Shown piece after piece: positions 1-7,174 of a stretch of DNA of 35,044 nucleotides; positions within the stretch are counted from its first letter, which is position 1, and each line of letters begins with the position of its first letter. This stretch comes from Frankiaceae bacterium (GTDB lineage: Bacteria > Actinomycetota > Actinomycetes > JAFAQI01): assembly GCA_025929365.1 (NCBI GenBank), contig JAICMG010000013.1, positions 1-35,044 of the forward strand, given 5' to 3'. Made by a program: the position numbers and the translations under genes. The notes below the pieces were generated by a model, which saw only the letters and a list, made by a program, of their open reading frames with translations, searched no databases and was not told the DNA's origin.

Positions 1-1917
1 CAGCTCCCGTCGCCGTACGCGCGTTCGCTGCTCTTCGACTACGTCGGCGCCTTCATGTACGAGGGCGACCAGCCGCTCGCCGAACGCAAGGCTGCCGCCC
101 TCGCTCTCGATGCGACGCTGCTCGCCGAGCTGCTCGGTACGGCGGAGCTGCGCGAGCTGCTCGATCCGGACGCAGTGGCCGAGGTGGAAGCCGAGCTCGC
201 GTGGCGGACCAGGCCGCTCGCCGACACCGAAGCCGTCGCCGACGCGCTGCGGGTGCTCGGCGACCTCACCACCGACGAGCTCACCAGCCGTGGCGCCACC
301 CCGATGATGTTGGTCGCCTTGGAGGACCAGCGGCGGGCGATCCGGGTGCGCATCGCGGGCGAGGAACGGTGGCTGGCGATCGAGGACAGCGCGCGCGTCC
401 GCGACGCGCTCGGCGTCCCGCTGCCGGTCGGCGTCCCCGAGGCCTTCCTCGAGCCGGTCGCCGAGCCGCTCACCGACCTGCTCGCGCGGTTCGCCCGCCG
501 GCACGGGCCCTTCCTCACCGCGGACGCCGCCATGCGATTCGGTCTGGGCCCCGCAGTCGTCGAGGCGGAGCTGTCCCGGATGCTCGGCTCCGGCCGGCTC
601 GTGCGCGGAGAGTTCCGACCCAGCGGCGCCGGCACCGAGTGGTGTGACCCGGACGTGTTGCGCTCGCTCCGTCGTCGCTCCATGGCGAAGCTGCGCGGTG
701 AGATCGAGCCGGCGCCGCAAGCCGCGCTCGCCCGCTTCCTGCCGGCCTGGCAAGGCGTCGGGGCGCACTCGGGAAGAGGCATCGACGCACTGCTGCGCGT
801 CGTCGAGCAGCTCGCCGGCGTGGCCGTTCCGGCGTCGGCACTGGAGTCCGTCATGCTGCCTGGTCGGGTCGCCGACTACCGGCCCGAGTTACTCGACGAG
901 CTCACCGCGAGCGGCGACGTCGTGTGGGCGGGGCAGGGCGCGCTTCCGGGCGGGGACGGCTGGATCACCATCGCCCCGGCAGAGTCGGCACCGCTGGCGC
1001 TCGGACTGACCGACGACGCCTCGCTGACAAGCGAGGCGAGTCAGGTCCTCGCCACACTTCAAAATGGCGGCGCGCTCTTCTTCCGCGACATCTCGGCGCG
1101 ACTTCCCGATCTCGACAACCGCACCGTGACCACGGCCCTGTGGGATCTGGTCTGGGCCGGCCTCATCACCAACGACACGCTCGCACCGCTGCGCAGCCGG
1201 CTGTCCGGCCCGGTCCGTGCCCGCCCACTTGCGCGCCGCGCGGCGCCTCGGCGCGCCGCCGCGCGAGTCATCCCGCCGAGCACCGGTGGGCGATGGTCGC
1301 TGCTCCCCGCGCGCGATGACGACCCGACGAGACGCGCGCACGCGCTCGCCGAGGGGCTCCTCGACCGGCACGGCATCGTCACCCGCGGCGCGGTCGTCGC
1401 AGAGCGCGCAGGCGGCGGCTTCGCTGCGGCGTACCCGGTGCTCAAGGCGTTCGAGGAGACCGGGCGCTGCCGGCGCGGCTACTTCGTCGATGGGCTCGGT
1501 GGCGCCCAGTTCGCAATCCCTGCTGCGGTCGACCGGATGCGCACACTGCCGGCCCAAGGCGCGCAGCTGCTCGCGGCGACTGATCCGGCCAATGCCTACG
1601 GCGCGGCGCTGCGCTGGCCCGACCACGACGGCAGCCACCGTCCGGGTCGCAAGGCGGGTGCGGTCGTCGTGCTCGTCGACGGCGAGCTGTGCCTGTACGT
1701 CGAACGCGGCGGCAAGTCCCTGCTGTCGTGGTCGGACGATCCGGCGATGATCCAGCCCGCGGTCGATGCGCTCGCGCTCGCCGTGCGCGACGGCATCCTC
1801 GGGCGGCTGGCCGTCGAGCGCGCTGATGGCGGCGCCGTCCTCGACTCGCCACTGGCCGAGGCGTTGCAGGTCGCCGGGTTCCGGCCGACTCCCCGCGGGC
1901 TGCGCCTTCGTGCCTGA
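1..1917 (+). CDS. lhr: Lhr-type large ATP-dependent helicase, C-terminal part (5' end outside window)
   Basis: The reading frame is open from base 1 and ends at TGA 1915-1917, leaving about 638 residues; the ATP-binding helicase core lies outside the window. The opening residues (YVGAFMYEGD, then PLAERKAAAL) resemble the region after the helicase core in bacterial Lhr proteins of about 1,500 residues. The remainder looks like the winged-helix and C-terminal domains of that family, including the stretch LDRHGIVTRG followed by the aromatic YPVLKAFEE segment. Lhr is a superfamily 2 3'-to-5' helicase linked to DNA repair. Eight bases separate it from nei, the usual actinobacterial pairing, which supports co-transcription as a repair pair. 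The family call is from recalled similarity and the catalytic motifs cannot be checked here. Confidence 0.9.
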   Translation, partial: QLPSPYARSLLFDYVGAFMYEGDQPLAERKAAALALDATLLAELLGTAELRELLDPDAVAEVEAELAWRTRPLADTEAVADALRVLGDLTTDELTSRGATPMMLVALEDQRRAIRVRIAGEERWLAIEDSARVRDALGVPLPVGVPEAFLEPVAEPLTDLLARFARRHGPFLTADAAMRFGLGPAVVEAELSRMLGSGRLVRGEFRPSGAGTEWCDPDVLRSLRRRSMAKLRGEIEPAPQAALARFLPAWQGVGAHSGRGIDALLRVVEQLAGVAVPASALESVMLPGRVADYRPELLDELTASGDVVWAGQGALPGGDGWITIAPAESAPLALGLTDDASLTSEASQVLATLQNGGALFFRDISARLPDLDNRTVTTALWDLVWAGLITNDTLAPLRSRLSGPVRARPLARRAAPRRAAARVIPPSTGGRWSLLPARDDDPTRRAHALAEGLLDRHGIVTRGAVVAERAGGGFAAAYPVLKAFEETGRCRRGYFVDGLGGAQFAIPAAVDRMRTLPAQGAQLLAATDPANAYGAALRWPDHDGSHRPGRKAGAVVVLVDGELCLYVERGGKSLLSWSDDPAMIQPAVDALALAVRDGILGRLAVERADGGAVLDSPLAEALQVAGFRPTPRGLRLRA

Positions 1918-1925
1918 AGCGGCCC

Positions 1926-2744
1926 GTGCCTGAGGGAGACACGGTCTGGCTCGCGGCGAAGCGGATGCGCGACGCCCTCGCCGGACAGCAGCTGACGAGC
2001 AGCGACTTTCGCGTGCCGCGTCATGCGACCTGCGACCTGTCCGGACGCACCGTGCTCGATGTGGTGTCCCGCGGCAAGCACATGCTGACCCGCCTCGACG
2101 ACGGGCTGACGTTGCACACCCATTTCGAGATGGACGGCGTCTGGCGGATCTTCCGCACCGGTGAGCGGTGGACGGGCGGGCCGGGCCACGAGATACGTAT
2201 CGTGCTGGGGACTGCGACGCGGACGGCCGTCGGCTACCGCATCCCGGTCATCGATCTCATCGCGACCGAGGACGAGTCGACCGTCGTGGGCCACTTGGGT
2301 CCCGATCTCCTCGACGAGGACTTCGACGGCGGCGAAGCCGTGCGTCGCCTCCGATCCGGTCCGAGCCTCGCGGTAGGCGAGGCGATCATGGACCAGCGCA
2401 ACCTCGCCGGCATCGGCAACCTCTACAAGTCCGAGGTGCTGTTCCTCGCCGGCGTCAGTCCGTGGACGCCCGTCGGCGAGGTGCCGGATCTCGACAAGCT
2501 CGTGTCCTTGTCCCGGCGCCTGCTGCTCGCGAACCGGGACCGCGACGACCAGGTCACCACCGGCAACCGCCGGCGCGGACAGCAGACGTGGGTCTACGGC
2601 CGAGCCGGCCGGCCGTGCCGCCGCTGCGGCAGCGCCGTTCGCCGTGCTCCGCAGGGACCGACCGGCAAGGTGCGCCCGACGTTTTGGTGCGAGAGCTGTC
2701 AGACCGGGCCCGCGGCGATGCCGGCGGCGATCAACCCGGCCTGA
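1926..2744 (+). CDS. nei: Fpg/Nei-family DNA glycosylase (endonuclease VIII)
   Basis: This is a bifunctional DNA glycosylase/AP lyase that removes oxidised pyrimidines. After the GTG start the protein begins MPEGDTVW. Removal of Met exposes Pro2, the Schiff-base nucleophile, and Glu3 is the catalytic acid; this fixes the GTG at 1926. A helix-two-turn-helix region lies near MDQRNLAGIGNLYKSE. The C-terminus has a four-cysteine zinc finger (CRRC, then CESC). The length of 272 residues is normal for Nei. It follows lhr by 8 bp, and its last 46 bp overlap the convergent TetR gene. Nei rather than Fpg is inferred from the PEGDT start, since Fpg normally begins PELPE. Confidence 0.94.
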   Translation: MPEGDTVWLAAKRMRDALAGQQLTSSDFRVPRHATCDLSGRTVLDVVSRGKHMLTRLDDGLTLHTHFEMDGVWRIFRTGERWTGGPGHEIRIVLGTATRTAVGYRIPVIDLIATEDESTVVGHLGPDLLDEDFDGGEAVRRLRSGPSLAVGEAIMDQRNLAGIGNLYKSEVLFLAGVSPWTPVGEVPDLDKLVSLSRRLLLANRDRDDQVTTGNRRRGQQTWVYGRAGRPCRRCGSAVRRAPQGPTGKVRPTFWCESCQTGPAAMPAAINPA

Positions 2745-3292
2745 GCGGTCGCATCCGCCGAGGGCGCGGCGATGAAGCTGAGCAGCCACCGCAGCACGGT
2801 GTCGATCCCGGCGCTGCTCGTGGCTGCACCGGACGCGATCAGCACGTCGCGCACCGCGGACCGGGCCAGTCCCCACACCGGCGCGTCACCGGGCGTGACC
2901 AGGGCGGCCAGGGTTGCGGGCTCGTCGACCGCGATCCGTCGCAACGCCGGATGCGCGCTGATCCGCTCGGCCGCAAGGCCCAGCGCCTCCGCCAGGTCGT
3001 CGCGCGCAGCGTTGCAGCACTCGGCCGACAGGCCGCGGATCCCGGCGTCGAGCGCCGCGGCGTACACCGCTTCCTTGGCACGGAAGTGGTTGTAGAGGGT
3101 GCCCTTCGCAATGCCGGCGAGTGAGGCGATGTCGGCCATCGTCGCTTTGCGCGCACCGTGCTTCTCGACGGCACGCGCAGCACCGTCGAGAACGGCGGCC
3201 CGAGTGCGCGCCATCGCGTTGCCGGCGCGACTGTGCACGCCACGTTCGCGGACCGGAGCCGCAGACGCGTAGTAAGGCGAAGGCGCCGTCAT
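2699..3292 (-). CDS. TetR/AcrR-family transcriptional regulator
   Basis: A 197-residue one-component repressor. The DNA-binding helix-turn-helix is clear near residues 47-75 (KATMADIASLAGIAKGTLYN, then HFRAKEAVYAAAL). The rest is an alpha-helical ligand/dimer domain with no recognisable ligand. The start is uncertain: ATG 3292 lies 6 bp after the clgR stop, while GTG 3238 and ATG 3214 are in frame, and none has a good Shine-Dalgarno. The 26 residues before ATG 3214 (MTAPSPYYAS and on) look like a disordered tail, so the shorter form is quite possible. The 3' end overlaps nei by 46 bp on the other strand. Being last after clgR, it may be read from the clgR transcript. Its target is unknown. 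Confidence 0.85.
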   Translation of the reverse strand: MTAPSPYYASAAPVRERGVHSRAGNAMARTRAAVLDGAARAVEKHGARKATMADIASLAGIAKGTLYNHFRAKEAVYAAALDAGIRGLSAECCNAARDDLAEALGLAAERISAHPALRRIAVDEPATLAALVTPGDAPVWGLARSAVRDVLIASGAATSSAGIDTVLRWLLSFIAAPSADATAQAGLIAAGIAAGPV

Positions 3293-3298
3293 CCGGGA

Positions 3299-3715
3299 CT
3301 ACGCCGCAACGACCGCGCCGACAGGCGCGGGAGTTTGCAGTGCAGCGACCGGCACGGTAGGGCGTGCCGGGTGATGCGGCGGAATCCCGGCGACCGGACG
3401 AACCGTCACAGGCCGGACAGGCATCGGCATTCGCGATGCAGCAGCTGCAGCGAAGCCGACAGGTGCGAGCCGAACCCGGCGCTCCTCGCGCGCGAGGTCG
3501 TCGCTCACCTCTCGCAACACCTCGGACAGCGTCACGTCGAGTGCGCCGCAGATGGCGGCGAGCAGCTCACTCGATGCTTCCTTGCGACCGCGCTCTACCT
3601 CGGACAGGTAGCCGAGGGAGACGCCGGCCGCACTGCTGACGTCACGCAGCGTGCGGGACTGGCGGACGCGGTGGCGACGAAGGACATCGCCGAGCAGGCG
3701 ACGCAGCAAGACCAT
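3299..3715 (-). CDS. clgR: ClgR-like XRE-family transcriptional activator of protease genes
   Basis: A 138-residue protein with an N-terminal Cro/C1-type helix-turn-helix ([20 protein letters not shown], then [15 protein letters not shown], residues about 22-56). This closely resembles actinobacterial ClgR, which activates clp protease and related stress genes. The C-terminal half is Pro/Val/Ala-rich and ends VGAVVAA. Streptomyces ClgR is reported to be degraded by Clp through terminal alanines, so this tail may be a degron (inference). It lies just downstream of pgsA-cinA; the pgsA-clgR neighbourhood is also known in mycobacteria. TANNNT 6 nt before the ATG suggests its own leaderless transcript. 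A different function within the XRE family is possible but less likely given sequence and context. Confidence 0.88.
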   Translation of the reverse strand: MVLLRRLLGDVLRRHRVRQSRTLRDVSSAAGVSLGYLSEVERGRKEASSELLAAICGALDVTLSEVLREVSDDLAREERRVRLAPVGFAAAAASRMPMPVRPVTVRPVAGIPPHHPARPTVPVAALQTPAPVGAVVAA

Positions 3716-3721
3716 GCATCA

Positions 3722-3727
3722 AAGTTA
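3722..3727 (-). promoter_or_regulatory. Putative -10 element (TAACTT) for leaderless clgR
   Basis: On the minus strand TAACTT lies exactly 6 nt before the clgR ATG at 3715. Its first three bases are the TAA stop codon of cinA. Actinobacterial -10 boxes follow TANNNT, and this spacing would place transcription initiation at the start codon. No convincing -35 was found. Confidence 0.45.
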
Positions 3728-4222
3728 CTCGCCGTCGGCCAGCCTGTCGTAGATGGTGTCCAACGCAACCTTGCATGCCGCCCGGCGAACCTCCTCCCGG
3801 CCACCCGGGAATACGCGCTCCACCAGCGACGTTGCCCCAAACCCGCTCACCGCGACATAGACCGTGCCGACCGGCTTTCCGTCCTGCGGGTCCGGCCCGG
3901 CCACGCCCGTCAGCGCGAGCCCCCAGTCCGCGCCCAGCCGAAAGGCGACCCCGGACGCCATTGCCGCCGCGACGTCCGGGTCGACGGCACCCCGCTCCGC
4001 GAGCAACCCGGAAGCGACGCCGAGCAAGGTGGCCTTGAGATCCGTCGCATAGGCGACGACCCCACCGCGGTACGTCGCCGACGCGCCCGGCACCTCGGTG
4101 AGGATGGCGCCCACCATCCCGCCGGTGAGTGACTCAGCAGTCGCCATCGACTCGCCGCGCGATCGCAGCAGCTCGTGGATGCGCGCGACGACGGGCGTCA
4201 GCTGTTGCGCAGCCGCTTCCAT
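3725..4222 (-). CDS. cinA: CinA C-terminal-domain protein (NMN amidohydrolase/PncC-like)
   Basis: A 165-residue stand-alone CinA C-terminal domain, the nicotinamide-nucleotide amidase fold that converts NMN to nicotinate mononucleotide in pyridine nucleotide salvage. Family motifs are visible: ATAESLTGGMVG (about residues 27-38), PGASATYRGGVVAYA and GLALTGVAGPDPQDGKPVGT. The N-terminal MoaB-like domain of long CinA proteins is absent, as in many bacteria. The ATG at 4222 was chosen because GAGGG lies a few bases upstream and the first residues match the domain boundary. A longer open frame to 4639 runs antiparallel-frame through pgsA and has no family sequence. The start overlaps the pgsA 3' end by 25 bp, suggesting translational coupling. 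Confidence 0.92.
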   Translation of the reverse strand: MEAAAQQLTPVVARIHELLRSRGESMATAESLTGGMVGAILTEVPGASATYRGGVVAYATDLKATLLGVASGLLAERGAVDPDVAAAMASGVAFRLGADWGLALTGVAGPDPQDGKPVGTVYVAVSGFGATSLVERVFPGGREEVRRAACKVALDTIYDRLADGE

Positions 4223-4866
4223 GCCGCCCTCGCACTCGTTCGGCGCAGCCGCATCGCCTTCGAGACGTAGTCGATGCCGGTTGCGATGGTCAGCACGAGG
4301 GCCACGCCCATCACCCAGAGGCGAGCCGACGCCCATGCGCTCGTCAGCGGCAGCACGTACAGGCCGATCGCGATGTTCTGCAACAGCGTCTTGGCCTTGC
4401 CCCCTCGACTGGCCGGAATCACCCCGTGCCGGATGACGAACATGCGAAGAGCGGTGATGCCGAGCTCGCGGACCAGCACGACGGCCGCGACCCACCAGGG
4501 CAGGTCGCCGAGTGCGGCGAGCCCGAGGAGCGCCGCGCCGGTCAGCATCTTGTCGGCGATCGGGTCGGCGATCTTGCCGATGTCCGTCACGAGATCGCGC
4601 CGACGCGCGATGTCGCCGTCGACGAGGTCGGTGACACATGCCGTCGCGAACGCCACGAACGCCCAGTCACGCCAGCCCGACGAGTGACCGCCGTGGGCGA
4701 CGAGAAAGCCGACGAAGACGGGAACGAGCAGGAGCCGCAGGAGGGTCAGCGCATTGGCGATGTTGGCGGTCGGAGCCCCGCTCACGGGGTCGCCCATCTG
4801 GTCGGGCTTGGGCTGCGGTGGATGTAAGGGCAGCCGTGACAGCCCCGGCGGGCCTGCGTCGCTCAT
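4198..4866 (-). CDS. pgsA: CDP-diacylglycerol-glycerol-3-phosphate 3-phosphatidyltransferase
   Basis: An integral membrane enzyme making phosphatidylglycerol phosphate from CDP-diacylglycerol and glycerol-3-phosphate. It shows the complete CDP-alcohol phosphotransferase signature DGx2ARx8Gx3Dx3D (DGDIARR, then GKIADPIADK). Several hydrophobic helices are present, for example ALTLLRLLLVPVFVGFLV and WWVAAVVLVREL. I prefer ATG 4866 (MSDAGPPG), 13 bp after the rimO stop. ATG 4905 is also in frame, would overlap rimO by 26 bp, and lacks a Shine-Dalgarno; ATG 4797 (MGDPVSG) is a third option. Other members of this transferase family use different alcohols, but the sequence and rimO-pgsA-cinA context favour PgsA. 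Confidence 0.92.
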   Translation of the reverse strand: MSDAGPPGLSRLPLHPPQPKPDQMGDPVSGAPTANIANALTLLRLLLVPVFVGFLVAHGGHSSGWRDWAFVAFATACVTDLVDGDIARRRDLVTDIGKIADPIADKMLTGAALLGLAALGDLPWWVAAVVLVRELGITALRMFVIRHGVIPASRGGKAKTLLQNIAIGLYVLPLTSAWASARLWVMGVALVLTIATGIDYVSKAMRLRRTSARAAWKRLRNS

Positions 4867-4879
4867 GAACCCGTGTTGC

Positions 4880-6250
4880 TCATTCGGCGACCAGGTCCGC
4901 ACCATCGGATTCGACGACCGTCGCCGTCACGATCGAACCGATCGACGCACCGGTGAGATCACGGACCGTGACGGAGCCGTCGACCTCCGGCGCCTGATGC
5001 TCGGCACGGCCCTCGACGCCATCGTCGCCGATCGCCTCCACGAGCACCGAGACGGCCTCGCCGATGCGGTCCTCGGCCCGCTGCGCGATCAGCTCCTCGG
5101 CGAGGACGCTCACCCGCGCGACCCGCACGGCGACCTCGGCCGGATCGACCTTGTCCGGCAGTCCCGCAGCCTCGGTGCCCTCCTCGTCGGAGTAGCCGAA
5201 CACCCCGATCGCGTCGAGTCGCGCGGCGGTGAGGAAGCGCTCGAGCTCCGCCACATCGTCGTCGGTCTCCCCCGGAAACCCCAGGATCACGTTGCTTCGA
5301 ATGCCCGCGTCCGGCGCGCGGTCGCGGATCGCGGCGATCAGGTCGAGGAAGCGTTCGGTCCCGCCGAAACGGCGCATCCGGCGAAGCAGCGGCTCCGACG
5401 CGTGTTGGAAGGACACGTCGAAGTAGGCCGCCACCCGGGGCGTCGAGGCGATCGCGTCCAGCAGCGACGGCCTGACCTCAGCCGGCTGCAGGTAGGACAC
5501 CCGCACCCGCAGCACGCCCGGAACCTCCGCAAGGCGAGGCAGCAGCCGCTCGAGCGCCTGGAGATCACCGAGGTCCTTGCCGTACGACGTGGAGTTCTCG
5601 CTGACCAGCAGGAGCTCACGGACGCCGTGGTCGGCAAGCCACTTGGCCTCGGCCACGATGTCGTCCGGCGGTCGTGAGACGAACGCGCCGCGAAACGACG
5701 GGATCGCACAGAAGGCACAGCGACGGTCGCACCCGGACGCGAGCTTCAACGGCGCGACGGGATCGCCTGAGAGGCGACGGCGCAGCACGGCATGCGGGCC
5801 GCCGGCGTGCCCCGGGATGCCGACGTCGACGGTGGTCGACGGCCGGGCGGCCGGCGTCAACGGCAGCAGCTGTCGCCGGTCACGGGGCCGGTGCGACACG
5901 TGCGCCCTTCCCGCGACGATGTCGTCGAGGCGCTCACCGATCTGCGCGTAGTCGTCGAAGCCGAGCACCGAGACCTCAGGCAGCTCGTCGGCGAGACCCT
6001 CGCCATAGCGCTCGGCGAGGCAACCGACGGCGACGACGTGCTGTCCGCCCTCGGCGGCGTCGAGCAAGGTGTCGATGCTGTCTCGCTTGGCCGCCTCGAT
6101 GAAGCCGCACGTGTTGACCAGGACGGCGTCGGCGGCCTCGGCGTCGTCGGTCAGCTCCCAGCCGCCGGCCTCGAGCCGGGCGGCGAGCTCCTCGGAGTCG
6201 ACCTCGTTACGACCGCACCCAAGAGTGACGAGCGCAACCGAGCGGGACAC
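4880..6250 (-). CDS. rimO: Ribosomal protein S12 methylthiotransferase RimO
   Basis: A radical-SAM enzyme that adds a methylthio group to a conserved aspartate of ribosomal protein S12. The N-terminal UPF0004 domain carries the three cluster cysteines C12, C48 (NTCGF) and C77 (VGCLAE). The radical-SAM motif CxxxCxxC is C174-C178-C181 (CDRRCAFC), and the C-terminus carries a TRAM-like domain. RimO rather than MiaB is favoured by the [11 protein letters not shown] start and TLLDAAEG region. At 456 residues it is of normal length. The start is GTG, preceded at 6 nt by TAGGGT, so a leaderless transcript is likely. It heads rimO-pgsA-cinA. Confidence 0.95.
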   Translation of the reverse strand: MSRSVALVTLGCGRNEVDSEELAARLEAGGWELTDDAEAADAVLVNTCGFIEAAKRDSIDTLLDAAEGGQHVVAVGCLAERYGEGLADELPEVSVLGFDDYAQIGERLDDIVAGRAHVSHRPRDRRQLLPLTPAARPSTTVDVGIPGHAGGPHAVLRRRLSGDPVAPLKLASGCDRRCAFCAIPSFRGAFVSRPPDDIVAEAKWLADHGVRELLLVSENSTSYGKDLGDLQALERLLPRLAEVPGVLRVRVSYLQPAEVRPSLLDAIASTPRVAAYFDVSFQHASEPLLRRMRRFGGTERFLDLIAAIRDRAPDAGIRSNVILGFPGETDDDVAELERFLTAARLDAIGVFGYSDEEGTEAAGLPDKVDPAEVAVRVARVSVLAEELIAQRAEDRIGEAVSVLVEAIGDDGVEGRAEHQAPEVDGSVTVRDLTGASIGSIVTATVVESDGADLVAE

Positions 6251-6256
6251 TCTGTC

Positions 6257-6262
6257 ACCCTA
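6257..6262 (-). promoter_or_regulatory. Putative -10 element (TAGGGT) for leaderless rimO
   Basis: On the minus strand TAGGGT sits 6 nt before the rimO GTG, fitting TANNNT and a leaderless start. It lies in the nearer copy of a CCTAACGA-type direct repeat (6259 and 6284 on the plus strand) and next to a small CGAGC/GCTCG inverted repeat at 6264-6276. Confidence 0.45.
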
Positions 6263-6305
6263 ACGAGCGCAGCTCGATCCAAGCCTAACGATCGCGGGCG
6301 CCGCG

Positions 6306-7067
6306 CTAGGCCTGCTGGATCGTGTCCGCTCCCGGCGAGACGTTGCCGCGGGCGACGTTGCCCTGCGACTGCGGGCTGCCGAGGTCGTGTCCGTTGACGA
6401 CCACATCGACCGCGGGCGCGTTGCCGATGATGAAGCTCAGCCCACCCTTCGCGGTGAACAGCTTGCTCTGGCCGGCGTAGATGTTCCGTGAGTACAAGAC
6501 GGTGCCGTTGCGCCGCGTGACCTGTACCCAGCAGGTGTCGGTGGCGCGGATGAGCAGGGTCGCCTTGGTCGCCGGGACCTCCGCAGCGGCGGTCGGGGGC
6601 GGGGAGGCCGTCACAGCGGGGCGGCCGCCGCCACCGTTCTGCGACTGCGCGGCGGGATGTGCCGGCGACCTGCTGCGCGAGTGGCTCACGATCAGTCCGA
6701 CCAGCGCGAAGATGCAGATCGCCGCCAGCGCGGTCGCCATCGCGGCCGTCCAGTTCGGGCGGCGCCGCTCCGAGCGGGACAGCAGGTCGGGATCGGTCGG
6801 CTGCGGCGCGACTGTCGCGGCAACGGGCGGCAGGTCGGTCTGGTGGGAGGCGTCGAACTCCGCGATCAGGGGATCGGCGTCGATGCCCAGCACCCGGGCG
6901 ATGCTGCGAATGTGGCCCCGGGCGTAGACGGCGCCACCGCACGGGCCGAAGTCGTCGTTCTCGATCGAGGCGACGACGGAGGCACGGATCCGGGTGTCAG
7001 CGGCGACGTCGTCGAGTGACAGACCCACGCTGCGTCGGGCGTGGGAAAGAGTTTCGCCGACGGACAC
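6306..7067 (-). CDS. RodZ-like helix-turn-helix membrane protein (DUF4115)
   Basis: A 253-residue membrane protein with RodZ architecture. An N-terminal helix-turn-helix covers about residues 1-70 (SVGETLSHARRSVGLSLDDV, then YARGHIRSIARVLG). A cytoplasmic linker is followed by one transmembrane helix near residues 107-127 (ATALAAICIFALVGLIV), a Gly/Pro/Ala-rich extracellular linker, and a C-terminal DUF4115 beta domain (LLIRATDTCWVQVTRRNGTV). RodZ links the MreB cytoskeleton to cell-wall synthesis; in actinobacteria the role of these homologues is less clear, so no symbol is assigned. The start is GTG. It lies between ftsK and rimO, and a promoter-like pair is present upstream. Confidence 0.88.
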   Translation of the reverse strand: MSVGETLSHARRSVGLSLDDVAADTRIRASVVASIENDDFGPCGGAVYARGHIRSIARVLGIDADPLIAEFDASHQTDLPPVAATVAPQPTDPDLLSRSERRRPNWTAAMATALAAICIFALVGLIVSHSRSRSPAHPAAQSQNGGGGRPAVTASPPPTAAAEVPATKATLLIRATDTCWVQVTRRNGTVLYSRNIYAGQSKLFTAKGGLSFIIGNAPAVDVVVNGHDLGSPQSQGNVARGNVSPGADTIQQA

Positions 7068-7106
7068 GAAAGACCGGCCTTCGCTTTGAGAGACAGACGT
7101 GTTGGA

Positions 7107-7136
7107 AGTCTAGGACCGGAAGAAAACACCAGGCAA
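7107..7136 (-). promoter_or_regulatory. Putative promoter of the RodZ-like gene
   Basis: On the minus strand TTGCCT (7131-7136) and TAGACT (7107-7112) are separated by 18 bp, a reasonable sigma-70-type spacing, with the GTG start about 40 nt further on. This is a hand pattern match only. Confidence 0.33.
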
Positions 7137-7139
7137 AGC

Positions 7140-7154
7140 GCGGGTTTCGCCCGC
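7140..7154 (-). terminator. Possible weak terminator hairpin after ftsK
   Basis: About 20 bp after the ftsK stop, a GCGGG/CCCGC inverted repeat with a 5-nt loop is followed on the minus strand by GCTTT. The stem is only 5 bp and the T-run is short, so efficiency is doubtful. Confidence 0.3.
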
Positions 7155-7174
7155 CTACGCAATGCCTTGGACGG

